Below are positions 17,122 to 25,808 of a DNA stretch of 34,436 nt, in pieces (position 1 is the first letter of the stretch; the number at the start of each line of letters is the position of its first letter). The DNA is from Bacteroidota bacterium (GTDB lineage: Bacteria; Bacteroidota; Rhodothermia; Rhodothermales; Bin80), in contig JAPOUL010000162.1 of assembly GCA_026708685.1 (NCBI GenBank), positions 1 through 34,436 of the forward strand. The letters run 5' to 3'. The position numbers and the translations under genes are program-made. Under the pieces are notes generated by a model. It worked only from the letters and a program-made list of their open reading frames with translations. It was not told where the DNA came from and searched no databases.

Positions 17122-18327
17122 ATGTACACTTCATTTAATCCTCGAGTTGCATCTATGCAACCATCTGCTACCCTCGCCATGGCGGGGCGAGCCAAAAAAC
17201 TAAAGCGGGAAGGAGCCGATGTCATCGCACTCAGTGCAGGTGAACCAGATTTTAATACTCCAGAGGCAATTGCGAAAGCTGGAATTGAAGCGATACAAGA
17301 GGGGTTCACCCGATATACACAAAATCCCGGGATGCCCGAGCTTCGCGAAGCCATCAGTGCAAAATTTGCCCGCGAAAACAACCTTCAGTTCACGCCTGAA
17401 CAAATCCTATGCTCCAATGGAGCAAAACAATCGGTCGCAATGGCTGTGGCTACCTTAGCCTCCGAAGGTGATGAAGTCCTCATTCCTGCCCCCTACTGGG
17501 TCAGTTATCCCGAAATGACACGCTTTGCCGGAGCAACTCCTGTCATCGTCCCAACCACTGCCGATACCCATTATCGTTTGACCCCTCAACTGCTTGAAGA
17601 TGCCATCAATCCCCAGACACGAGTGCTGATTTTGTGCTCTCCTTCTAATCCCACTGGGTCAGTGTATACCGAAAAAGAACTCGGCGAACTGGTTGAAGTG
17701 TTACAGAAGAATGAAAAGATTGTGGTGATTTCTGATGAAATCTATGAACATGTCATTTATGATGCGACTCATGTGCCGATTGCATCACAGCCTGATATGC
17801 TCCATCGCACGATAACCATCAACGGATTCTCAAAATGCTTTGCAATGACGGGTTGGCGTCTTGGCTATATGGCTGGTCCTATGGAGATGATTAAGCAAGC
17901 ATCCAAGTTACAGGGACAACTAACCTCAGCCCCAAGTAGTATTGCTCAACGAGCTGGTATTGCAGCCCTGAATATGGATCAAGAACCTATTCGATTGATG
18001 GTCAAAGCATTTCGGCAACGCCGTGACTATGTACTTGAACGCCTGAATGCAATCTCCGGTGTGAAGGTACCAAAACCAGAAGGGGCATTCTACCTGTTTC
18101 CGCAAGTAAACGATTTTTATGGGACGGTCGCACCGTCTGGCCGTGAAATTCATTCCAGTGATGACCTCTGTTTTTATCTTTTGGAAGAACATCTGGTTGC
18201 TCTGGTGCCCGGTGCAGCGTTTGGCGATCCGAATGGAATTCGAATCTCGTATGCCTCGTCCATGGATGATCTCACAATCGCATTGGACCGTATTGAAGTG
18301 GGACTAACCCAACTCACTCACCCATGA
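17122..18327 (+). CDS. aspC: Pyridoxal phosphate-dependent aspartate/aromatic aminotransferase
   Basis: This is a class I/II (fold type I) aminotransferase of subgroup Ib. Features include LSAGEPDFNTPEAI, GFTRYTQNPGMPELREA, the PLP-stacking PAPYWVSYPEM, CSPSNPTGSVY with the conserved NPTG, ISDEIYEHVIYD, and the PLP lysine K238 in SKCFAMTGWR followed by the substrate-binding arginine near the C-terminus. It transfers the amino group of aspartate to 2-oxoglutarate, possibly with broader specificity. I chose the ATG at 17122 rather than the TTG eight codons upstream because it gives the family N-terminus (SFNPRVASMQPSATLAM). The cysteine after K238, usually T, is a mild oddity. It is followed closely by the site-2 protease gene. 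Confidence 0.93.
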   Translation: MYTSFNPRVASMQPSATLAMAGRAKKLKREGADVIALSAGEPDFNTPEAIAKAGIEAIQEGFTRYTQNPGMPELREAISAKFARENNLQFTPEQILCSNGAKQSVAMAVATLASEGDEVLIPAPYWVSYPEMTRFAGATPVIVPTTADTHYRLTPQLLEDAINPQTRVLILCSPSNPTGSVYTEKELGELVEVLQKNEKIVVISDEIYEHVIYDATHVPIASQPDMLHRTITINGFSKCFAMTGWRLGYMAGPMEMIKQASKLQGQLTSAPSSIAQRAGIAALNMDQEPIRLMVKAFRQRRDYVLERLNAISGVKVPKPEGAFYLFPQVNDFYGTVAPSGREIHSSDDLCFYLLEEHLVALVPGAAFGDPNGIRISYASSMDDLTIALDRIEVGLTQLTHP

Positions 18328-18347
18328 ACATTTTCCGCCTTTCCTGA

Positions 18348-19568
18348 TTGAACGGAGTCCACCTTTCCCTCTGCTCTGTCTTGCCGGCATCTGAATCTCC
18401 ATCCCGTGACCGCTACCTACTGCATGCCGGGTTATTTCTTGTCACGCTTTTATCTACCGCCCTTACAGGTGCCATCTTATTTATAGGTCGGACCCTCGCA
18501 TGGGAAGCAGGCGATGTCTTTTTGACCGTTGCAGGATTCCCATTGAGCAGCATTTTTTTCGCCGATGCATTCACATTTGGCGGGGCACTGATCGCGTTTT
18601 TGACTGTACATGAATTTGGTCATTATATCGCTGGGCGATTGCATCAGATAAAAACGTCCCTTCCTTATTTCATCCCAGCTCCACTGATCGGAATAGGGAC
18701 TCTGGGAGCCGTCATTACCATTCGTCAACCTATCTCAAATTTGACGAAGCTCTTTGATCTAGGTGCTTCTGGGCCAATTGCCGGTTTCATCTTGGTCGTG
18801 GTGATGCTGATTGCTGCGATGATAAGCCTGCCCTCCCCAGAGTATCTGTTTGGTGTAGATGGACATTATTCCATTAAAGAATACATACGGTTGACTGGCC
18901 AATTCCCAGATACCCCCATCTCGGATGCCCCCCCTGGAAGTCGCCTTACCTTAGGTTCTACTCCACTGTACTGGGTGCTTTCTATGATCGTTCCAGATGT
19001 ACCACCTCTGTATGAAATGTATCATTACCCCCTACTCTTTGCGGTTTGGCTGGGGCTTTTCTTTACTGCACTGAACCTGATGCCGGTCGGCCAACTTGAT
19101 GGCGGTCATATCATCTATGCCCTTTTTGGACCAAAATGGCATGCCCGAATTTCTCGTTCCTTCATTTTTGCGATGCTTACATCCATGGCATCAGGAGCAG
19201 CGTTGACGCTTCCCCAGATCCTGATCCCCGTCATGGGTGGCGAGTTTCTGGGGACCATTGGTGTATGGATCACGATCGCTTCCCTTCTTACGATCTGTAC
19301 CATCAAGGCCTTCAAAGATCTATGGTGGAAAATGATGCTCACGATTTTAGTTCTGGCATCATTCATATCGCTTTTACCCGATGCTTTTGGATGGTTTGCG
19401 TACTTTGGATGGCTTCCTTGGTGTTTTCTATTGATCTTTCTCGTGAAGGTAGATCATCCGCCGGTCCCACTGAGCAAACCCATTGGACGCAGACGCAGAG
19501 TCATCGGCTACCTAACACTGTGTATCTTCCTGCTGTGCTTCAGTATCAAACCATTTTATAGTGTATAA
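18348..19568 (+). CDS. Site-2 protease family (M50) membrane metalloprotease
   Basis: The zinc-binding HEFGH is at residues 88-92 (TVHEFGHYIAGR), and the second metal ligand lies in LMPVGQLDGGH (D251). Multiple transmembrane segments surround them, as in intramembrane M50 proteases. Such enzymes cleave membrane-bound substrates, for example anti-sigma factors; the substrate here is unknown. The frame starts at TTG 18348. An in-frame ATG at 18324, overlapping the aspC stop as ATGA, is followed after seven codons by TGA at 18345, directly before that TTG. The original start may therefore be damaged, or the ATG may encode a short leader with TTG reinitiation. At 406 residues the length is reasonable. 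Confidence 0.88.
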   Translation: MNGVHLSLCSVLPASESPSRDRYLLHAGLFLVTLLSTALTGAILFIGRTLAWEAGDVFLTVAGFPLSSIFFADAFTFGGALIAFLTVHEFGHYIAGRLHQIKTSLPYFIPAPLIGIGTLGAVITIRQPISNLTKLFDLGASGPIAGFILVVVMLIAAMISLPSPEYLFGVDGHYSIKEYIRLTGQFPDTPISDAPPGSRLTLGSTPLYWVLSMIVPDVPPLYEMYHYPLLFAVWLGLFFTALNLMPVGQLDGGHIIYALFGPKWHARISRSFIFAMLTSMASGAALTLPQILIPVMGGEFLGTIGVWITIASLLTICTIKAFKDLWWKMMLTILVLASFISLLPDAFGWFAYFGWLPWCFLLIFLVKVDHPPVPLSKPIGRRRRVIGYLTLCIFLLCFSIKPFYSV

Positions 19569-19586
19569 ACGTTAACACTCCGCTAT

Positions 19587-19911
19587 ATGCACAATCCTGG
19601 TGTTTTACGGATCATCACATTCATTGCGATTTTTTCTTCAACGATGGTTCACTCCATCTTAGGCTTTCATCGCCATCAACACTCATTTGATGCAATTGTT
19701 AATGCAGATCTTGGAGTTGTTCATGTAGAAATGATCACAGGTCAAAGACAATCTGCGTGATCATCATCTGACTGATTTTTTGAAATTCAAGGAACTAACT
19801 TTCATGGTCATCGTCAAACGGGAAATGAAAAATGCTGACCGCATCCTCACTCAACCACAACAATCTCTACGAACAGGTGATGTCCATATCGTGCATCCCT
19901 TTGGCCGATGA
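19587..19911 (+). pseudogene. Remnant of a CPA1-type cation/proton antiporter C-terminus with RCK_C-like domain
   Basis: From the ATG at 19587 a hydrophobic helix (VLRIITFIAIFSSTMVHSIL) leads into HSFDAIVNADLGVVHVEMITG, stopping at TGA 19758. After a frame change, the segment from 19759 reads LTDFLKFKELTFMVIVKRE and then LRTGDVHIVHPFGR, stopping at 19909. The order of last antiporter helix, 'V.VE...G' strand, then 'VIVKRE...LRTGDVHIV' matches the tail of K+/H+ antiporters carrying an RCK_C (TrkA_C) domain. The main transport domain is missing. The match is by pattern only and the copy is clearly non-functional. Confidence 0.5.
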
Positions 19912-20021
19912 TTCCATACGATGACACTTGGTTGAGACAGATGACATCTCGGATGTACTGCCACCGCTTAACGTGATGTCCTACAAGATCCCCACAATCT
20001 CTTGATGGAGAAAAAATCATT

Positions 20022-20855
20022 TTGAACCGCTCCTTATTCAGTACATCCCTGCTTCTGATTGCCTTCCTGAGTGCTTGTGATTCAGTACAACAATCCTCAC
20101 CCGATCCATTGGAAGGAGCCCCCTTGATTGAACAGTTTTCAATCTCTCCACAACGTGTGATTTATGCTCTACTGGATGAATCTGCCATTGATGGCGACAG
20201 TGTAAGGGTCTCCTTGAGCATCAATGCACAGGTTCAAACCTATGGAACGGAGGTTCCCTTGGTTTCCTACGCGATTTTGTCTCCAGATACACTTGGACAG
20301 CCTATCCGTAGTGGCAGCCTTGCCTATGTTCAAAATGGCCGCTTTACCGCCAGAGTAAACTTTGCCATTAGTGCTTTTGAGGTTCAATCCTATCCTGTAC
20401 TGATCTATGTCACTGACCATCATCAACGGCTTGGAGGCGAAGCCAGAACCTCTTTGGAATATGCACGATTCTTTGAACCTCAATCTCCTCCAGTCATAGA
20501 GAAATTGATCGTCCCTGAAACATTTCAACGTCCCTCCCCAGGCCAGCCCCCGCGTAGGCTGACCATAGCAGCAGAAGTCTCTGACCCCGATGGACTCAAT
20601 GACCTGGAATCTGTTGAGTTCTGGAACGAAGCACGGCCTTCAGAGAGATTCATCATGTGTGATGATGGCAACCAGCACCCTTGCGGCAATAGCCCCGACA
20701 GTGGTGATGAGCTGGCCAGAGATGGCATCTATTCACGAACCATCTTCATTCTTGCAGGCAATGCTCTTGGACTCAATACCTTTGTCTTTGAGGCGGTGGA
20801 CCGATCTGGACTTCGTAGTGCACATGTCAAACACACTCTGGAGCTGACCCAATGA
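20022..20855 (+). CDS. Secreted lipoprotein with Ig-like/choice-of-anchor-like domains
   Basis: The N-terminus is a lipoprotein signal peptide with lipobox LSAC (C at position 19 when starting at the TTG 20022). The mature part of ~258 residues is beta-rich, with a segment SDPDGLNDLESVEFW and a D-G-D-E-style calcium-binding-like region DSGDELARDGIYSRTI that resembles Ig-like folds of surface proteins in this phylum. No enzymatic motif is seen. The TTG start is used because the ATG at 20005 is out of frame. The stop overlaps the next gene's ATG by 4 bp, so it opens a four-gene operon. It may anchor or accompany the downstream surface protein. Confidence 0.75.
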   Translation: MNRSLFSTSLLLIAFLSACDSVQQSSPDPLEGAPLIEQFSISPQRVIYALLDESAIDGDSVRVSLSINAQVQTYGTEVPLVSYAILSPDTLGQPIRSGSLAYVQNGRFTARVNFAISAFEVQSYPVLIYVTDHHQRLGGEARTSLEYARFFEPQSPPVIEKLIVPETFQRPSPGQPPRRLTIAAEVSDPDGLNDLESVEFWNEARPSERFIMCDDGNQHPCGNSPDSGDELARDGIYSRTIFILAGNALGLNTFVFEAVDRSGLRSAHVKHTLELTQ

Positions 20856-22441
20856 TTCGTAGCGTTCTCACTTTAGGGATGATCTTTCTTACCATTTCAG
20901 TGCAGGGACAGGATTTGGTGCATTCTCCAAGTATACTATCCAATAGCATCACGAATCTTGGATCTTCTGGTGGATCCATATGGGCTGGTCCCTACCTCAA
21001 TGTATCTCATGATCAAGGAGAAACATGGCAAGCTGCGAATGTTGAACCGCTGCAGGGATTCGTTAATTCCGTCTATTCCCTCAGCGTGCGAGACCAAACG
21101 ATCTGGGTAGGAATTGGGAATCAATATAGTTCTACAGTCGGTAGCAGAGAGTCTCAAACGATCAATGAACCGCGCGGGCTCTTGTACTCATCCGATGGCG
21201 GGAACTCTTGGATCTTTCATTCTGCCACTCCCCCATCTGGTCAATCATCAGGAGTCACTGGACTCATAGATCATCCAGACGATTCCTTGATTACCTACGG
21301 ATCTGTCACACTGCCTACCTTACCCGTGACCGTTCTGCCCCAGAGCCCCCCATGGGATATTGATCATGATCCTGATTCTGGAACGGTATGGGTCGCCGGT
21401 CAGTTGGCTGGAATCCGCCGAAGCAGAGATTTTGGCCAAACATGGGAACGCATTGTTCTTCCCCCTGATACTACCTCCTATCTTGCACCAGAACTTGGCT
21501 ATGAGTTTCCTTTTTTTGTGCAGCCTGTTGGGATTCCTGAATCCCTGTTTAGAGGTTTGAATTTTCAGGCATTCTCGGTACTGGTTGATCAAGATGGCAT
21601 CGTTTGGGTAGGAACGGCAGGAGGACTGAATCGATCAGAGGATGGCGGAACCCGATGGAATCATTACACTAGTCAGGATGGATTAATTGGTAACTGGATC
21701 ATTTCTGTTGAGGAGCAACCGCGGGGTACTCTTCCACCCGCAATCTGGGTTGCCAACTGGCCAGCGGTCGGTCGAAATCAAAGATACGGAGTCACCGTAA
21801 CCCGCGATGGAGGGATGACCTTTGAAACCACCCTGCATGGAGTGCAGTGCTTTGATTTTGCATTTGATCAAACCAACATCTATGTCGCATGTGATCAAGG
21901 ATTATATCGATCTACCGATGACGGAATTTCTTTTATTGCTCAAAACAACTTTGTTGACCAGACTGACCCGTCAAGAAGTACTCGCGAAGGTACATCCGTC
22001 TATTCCGTAGAAGTGACCGACCATGCACTTTGGCTTGGAACGCAAGATGGGTTGTTAAAGAGTATGGATCAGGGAATGTCCTGGGAAATCTATCGGACGA
22101 ATATTCCCCTTTCCCCATCTGGACTGGCCTCCATTATACCTCCAGACCGCGTTCCAGAAGTATCGACCTACGCCTATCCAAATCCATTCTCTCCTGCCAC
22201 CGATCGATTAATTCGAATACGGTACGATTTGACAGAATCTCAGTCGACTGTCCTACGAATCTTTGACTTTGGGATGACCCTTGTCCGAGAATTCTCCTCG
22301 CTCACTGGTGCTCAAGGCCCCAACGAAATTCCATGGGATGGAACCGACGAGCGGGGAGCACGACTTGCCAATGGCCCTTACTTCTATGCCATCAACTCCA
22401 GTGAAGGCACCTTCTGGGGGAAAATCCTAATTGCTGAGTGA
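20852..22441 (+). CDS. Secreted Asp-box (BNR/sialidase-like) repeat protein with C-terminal sorting domain
   Basis: After a signal peptide (TLGMIFLTISVQG), about seven Asp-box motifs of the form S.D.G.[TS][WF] recur, for example SHDQGETW (52), SSDGGNSW (113), SRDFGQTW, SEDGGTRW, TRDGGMTF, STDDGISF and SMDQGMSW. This pattern is typical of beta-propellers of the BNR/Vps10 or two-component-regulator type. The C-terminus has YPNPF at 442-446 and a FlgD-like Ig fold (IPWDGTDERGARLANGPYFYAI), the T9SS-type sorting domain. No sialidase RIP motif or catalytic residues were seen, so a binding or structural role is as likely as hydrolysis. It overlaps both neighbours by 4 bp or less. Confidence 0.8.
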   Translation: MIRSVLTLGMIFLTISVQGQDLVHSPSILSNSITNLGSSGGSIWAGPYLNVSHDQGETWQAANVEPLQGFVNSVYSLSVRDQTIWVGIGNQYSSTVGSRESQTINEPRGLLYSSDGGNSWIFHSATPPSGQSSGVTGLIDHPDDSLITYGSVTLPTLPVTVLPQSPPWDIDHDPDSGTVWVAGQLAGIRRSRDFGQTWERIVLPPDTTSYLAPELGYEFPFFVQPVGIPESLFRGLNFQAFSVLVDQDGIVWVGTAGGLNRSEDGGTRWNHYTSQDGLIGNWIISVEEQPRGTLPPAIWVANWPAVGRNQRYGVTVTRDGGMTFETTLHGVQCFDFAFDQTNIYVACDQGLYRSTDDGISFIAQNNFVDQTDPSRSTREGTSVYSVEVTDHALWLGTQDGLLKSMDQGMSWEIYRTNIPLSPSGLASIIPPDRVPEVSTYAYPNPFSPATDRLIRIRYDLTESQSTVLRIFDFGMTLVREFSSLTGAQGPNEIPWDGTDERGARLANGPYFYAINSSEGTFWGKILIAE

Positions 22442-22443
22442 CC

Positions 22444-23451
22444 ATGAACCGTTGTGCAATTCTGTGTTTTTTATTGCTACTACCTTCGATTACATGGGCC
22501 CAAACCGCCGGTCAGATTGGACGGATGGGGTTTGGAGGTCGGGGCATTGCCGTCGGCAATGCACTCGCTGGAGACGCATCTGGATTGGCGAGTCCCTTCT
22601 ATAATCCCGCCCTTGCTCCGTATATTCCCAATCAAAGCCTTGGATTGAGTGCTGCATTGATGACCCATGACCGACAGATTCAATTTGTTGAACTGAGAAC
22701 GCCACTCCGACCATTAGCCGGGATTGCCGCTGGGCTCGTTCATACGGGTGTCCGCCAGATTGACCAGCGCAATTCCAGTGGCTATCATACCGGTATGGGA
22801 TCCACCAACGAATATGCGTTCTTTGCCGCCTTTGGTGTACGAATTGGCACGAGAGCCTCCATTGGAATTGGATTGCAACTGTTTCGTAACGATTTGCATG
22901 AAGATCTTTCAGCAACACAAGCCTTTGGCCTTGATATTGGTATCGGTATGTATGTACATCCATCGGTACATGTTGGTGTGGTGGTTGATGACTTACTGGC
23001 AAGATATGACTGGGATGCACTGAGTGATGATGGACAGGGTGTCTTGGATACATTTCCTACCCGCTTACGTGCAGGAGTATCTTGGAAGTTGCTTGACAAT
23101 CAACTCCTCCTCCTTGGTGAATATGAATCCAGCTTTTCGGATCGTACTATACTTGATCCAATGGTAATCTTCTCTGGCAATGTACCCCGACAGATTTTTC
23201 AATTTCGCGAGTTTACGCTTCATCGCAGTCATTTCAAGCTTGGTGCAGAGTATACACTGGTCCCTTCGCTTGTCCTTCGTGGCGGCATGGCCAGACTGGA
23301 AGAATTTTCAAACGGCGGCCCCCGTCCAAGTGCAGGATTCATGATCCAACAAAGCCTTGGTCTGCTCATCACCCAAGTCGCCTACACGTTTGTACTTGAA
23401 CCCTATGCCACTGGAGGGATGCATATGATTGCTCTACGATTCTTTTTATGA
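22444..23451 (+). CDS. PorV/UPF0164-like outer-membrane protein
   Basis: A signal peptide (AILCFLLLLPSITWA) is followed by RMGFGGRGIAVGNALAGDASGLASPFYNPALAP, the N-terminal signature of the UPF0164/PorV-PorQ group of FadL-like outer-membrane proteins. The rest is beta-barrel-like and ends in a hydrophobic FFL typical of barrel C-termini. PorV takes part in handling of C-terminally tagged proteins in the type IX secretion system. This paralogue's role is inferred from its place after a protein with that tag. ATG 22444 was preferred to the GTG two codons before it, which overlaps the upstream stop. Confidence 0.75.
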   Translation: MNRCAILCFLLLLPSITWAQTAGQIGRMGFGGRGIAVGNALAGDASGLASPFYNPALAPYIPNQSLGLSAALMTHDRQIQFVELRTPLRPLAGIAAGLVHTGVRQIDQRNSSGYHTGMGSTNEYAFFAAFGVRIGTRASIGIGLQLFRNDLHEDLSATQAFGLDIGIGMYVHPSVHVGVVVDDLLARYDWDALSDDGQGVLDTFPTRLRAGVSWKLLDNQLLLLGEYESSFSDRTILDPMVIFSGNVPRQIFQFREFTLHRSHFKLGAEYTLVPSLVLRGGMARLEEFSNGGPRPSAGFMIQQSLGLLITQVAYTFVLEPYATGGMHMIALRFFL

Positions 23452-24362
23452 GTATGCGTCTTGTCATCATCTTAAGCCTCACGCTCTGTGCACCCATTGC
23501 TTCTGCTCAAGAGACTGGATTGAGTTTTTTAAGGATTGGAGTCAATGCCCGTGCTGGGTCTATGGGAGATGCTCAAACCGCCAGTACCGACAATGCTTTT
23601 GCCACCTACTGGAATCCTGCTGGACTAGCACACCGAACGCACTCCGTCGCTGGCTCCCATCGGATTTGGATTGGCGATATCCGAGTCTACGATGTTGTAG
23701 CACAGCTTCCCGCAGGACGCAATTCAACATGGGGACTGTCGATTACCGCGACCGACAGCGGTGACCTAGATGCAAGAACGCAACCGGGTGAACCTGATGG
23801 AACCTTCAGTGCTCAGTTCATCAGTACTGGGATCAGTTATGCACGATCGTTTCGAGGACTTCGTGCAGGCATTACGGCCAAGTTTCTGCGAGAGCGTATC
23901 TTTGACACCAATGCATCTGGCTATGCCGTGGATATCGGATTTCAAATGGATCTTCTTGAACAGCGATTAAATGCAGGGTTCGCCCTTCGAAATTTTGGGC
24001 ACATGACTGCACTTGAGATTGAACGTACCCCTTTACCCCGCTTGCTCCAGGGTGGAATTGCTCTGTCTCCCCTCCAGATCATTGCAAACCATGACCAAAC
24101 GCAGCTCCTTGATCTGATGATCAGTGTTGAAGCTTCGCACCTCCTTGATGGTGCCTTCACCCGACTGCACTTCGGATGTGCAGTGACGATCATGGAGCTT
24201 GTTGACCTGCGGGGTGGCTATATCACCAATGACCAACTGCGGAATTTTACGTTTGGACTTGGCCTCCTCTTTGATCGCATTGATGCAGATTATGCCTTTA
24301 TTCCTTTTGAAGATGGATTTGATGGTCCCGGTCATATTTTGAGTATCATCTACCACTGGTAA
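23448..24362 (+). CDS. PorV/UPF0164-like outer-membrane protein, second copy
   Basis: A signal peptide (VIILSLTLCAPIASA) precedes LRIGVNARAGSMGDAQTASTDNAFATYWNPAGLA, an even closer fit to the PorV/UPF0164 signature than the preceding gene. The 304-residue protein ends in IIYHW, a barrel-type C-terminus. It overlaps the previous gene by 4 bp (ATGA) and closes the four-gene operon. The two PorV-like proteins differ widely in sequence, so they are not a recent duplication. Confidence 0.8.
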   Translation: MSMRLVIILSLTLCAPIASAQETGLSFLRIGVNARAGSMGDAQTASTDNAFATYWNPAGLAHRTHSVAGSHRIWIGDIRVYDVVAQLPAGRNSTWGLSITATDSGDLDARTQPGEPDGTFSAQFISTGISYARSFRGLRAGITAKFLRERIFDTNASGYAVDIGFQMDLLEQRLNAGFALRNFGHMTALEIERTPLPRLLQGGIALSPLQIIANHDQTQLLDLMISVEASHLLDGAFTRLHFGCAVTIMELVDLRGGYITNDQLRNFTFGLGLLFDRIDADYAFIPFEDGFDGPGHILSIIYHW

Positions 24363-24389
24363 TATGAATCCACTCCATCACATTTGAGT

Positions 24390-24651
24390 ATGATCTTTCA
24401 TTGTCATCGTTACTGTCATCATGGGTATTTTAGTTGGGCACTCTTTGGACTTCTTGTGGGGGCTTTGTCCAAATGAATTTCCCCGGTCGACAGGGATATG
24501 GGCTCTTCATGACGATAGTCATTGGTAGTGGATGGGCAGGAAGTGCGTTTTGGGGAGTCGGTGTAGATCGCTTTGACTGGCGAAGCCTTATCTTAGGGAT
24601 CCATGGTGACTTTTTCTGATCTGGGTGTGCGAACGTATTCGTAATTTATTC
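24390..24651 (+). pseudogene. Decayed GlsB/YeaQ/YmgE-like small membrane protein
   Basis: Read from ATG 24390, the frame gives YFSWALFGLLVGALSK and then TGA (24462-24464), at the position where family members normally have W (AKW). A frame change then gives SPGRQGYGLFMTIVIG..., DWRSLILGI, and a second frame change leads to LIWVCERIRN. These three pieces together follow the GlsB/YeaQ family, small stress-related membrane proteins (W.LFGL.VG.LAK..PG, SLI.GI.GA, ..R). It therefore has one nonsense and two frameshift lesions. The remnant lies just before the AI-2E transporter gene, with which it may once have shared a transcript. Confidence 0.6.
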
Positions 24652-24671
24652 AACCTTTCTTTCTTGGATTC

Positions 24672-25808
24672 GTGGCTGGAACAAGCATAGATCTCTCAAA
24701 TTTTAGACCCCAAGGCCTCGTCTCAGTCTTTCTGGGACTTATTGCAGCGTTCTTCGTTGGGATCACCCTGCTTGAGCTCAAGAGTGTGCTGGTCCCCTTT
24801 TCTGTTGCACTCCTGCTATCATTTATTTTTCAGCCCATTGTTCTGTTTCTAAAAGCACGCCGAATTCCGACGATCATTGCTCTGATCATGGTGTTCGTTA
24901 CACTTGCGGCTGTAGCATCCATCGCTGGTTATATAGTCTATTCAAGTGCCCAGTCCCTTACAACGGCATCCGATCGCTATTTACCCCGCATCCAGACCAT
25001 CATTTCCGATATTGAATTACTTCTTCTGAATACAACAGCACTTCTAGGGATTGAAGAAGGTCGTTTTGATCTCAACCAGTTAGTTGATCCCTCTATGGTG
25101 CCCTCCTTGATTCAAAATGCGATTGGGGAAGCCATTACCTTCGCTGGCAATACATTTCTTGTTTTGCTATTTATGCTCTTTATTCTGGCTGGCAGCGGAG
25201 AACTGGGAGTAAAAGTTCGTCGTGCCTACCCATCCAATATCGCTGAACGAATCAATCGGGTCACGGAAAATATCAGTCAGCAAGTGCGTCAATACTTGGT
25301 CGCTAAAACCGCTGTGAGTTTTGGCACCGGTCTACTCATTTTTGTCGTTCTTTGGATTTTTGGAGTCGATTATCCAATTTTCTGGGGATTTTTGGCCTTC
25401 TTGTTGAACTATATTCCAAATATTGGCTCATTCATTGCCGTGATCCTTCCATTTGGGTTTGCTCTTCTTCAGTTTGACACGCTCACCATCCCGATTGTGA
25501 CGGCTCTATTGATGTGGCTGATTCAAATGATCATGGGAAATGTAGTGGATCCGAGGCTCATGGCGTTCAGTCTCAACCTGAGCCCTTTGCTCGTGATTGT
25601 ATCGCTGATTTTTTGGGGATGGCTGTGGGGAGTCACTGGCATGATTCTAGCAGTTCCATTGACAGCGACGCTCAAAATCTTTTTTGAAAACATAGAGACC
25701 CTCCATCCTATCGCCGTTCTGATGGGATCTGTCAACGGAAGGAAGACAGTACATCCTTCACCAGACTCTGGTGTACCTACGGACACAGCTGTTTCCGTGC
25801 CTTCTTGA
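24672..25808 (+). CDS. AI-2E family transporter (TqsA/PerM-like)
   Basis: A 378-residue polytopic membrane protein of the AI-2E transporter superfamily. It shows hydrophobic helices at ~15-35, 38-58 and 65-90, a soluble middle segment, and then a C-terminal membrane region with the family pattern FWGFLAFLLNYIPNIGSFIAVILP. It also has GNVVDPRLMAFSLNLSPLLVIVSLIFWGWLWGVTGMILAVPL, in which PxxMG...LNLSPL and GMILAVPL are typical. Members include transporters of AI-2 and Na+/H+ exchangers, so the substrate is not predictable. GTG start at 24672. The 3' end overlaps the convergent argH gene by 32 bp. Confidence 0.9.
   Translation: MAGTSIDLSNFRPQGLVSVFLGLIAAFFVGITLLELKSVLVPFSVALLLSFIFQPIVLFLKARRIPTIIALIMVFVTLAAVASIAGYIVYSSAQSLTTASDRYLPRIQTIISDIELLLLNTTALLGIEEGRFDLNQLVDPSMVPSLIQNAIGEAITFAGNTFLVLLFMLFILAGSGELGVKVRRAYPSNIAERINRVTENISQQVRQYLVAKTAVSFGTGLLIFVVLWIFGVDYPIFWGFLAFLLNYIPNIGSFIAVILPFGFALLQFDTLTIPIVTALLMWLIQMIMGNVVDPRLMAFSLNLSPLLVIVSLIFWGWLWGVTGMILAVPLTATLKIFFENIETLHPIAVLMGSVNGRKTVHPSPDSGVPTDTAVSVPS

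Noticed and set aside
22490..23099. Minus-strand open frames opposite the first PorV-like gene, up to 187 codons
   Set aside because: Composition rich in H, Q and R with no domain; they mirror the true plus-strand gene.
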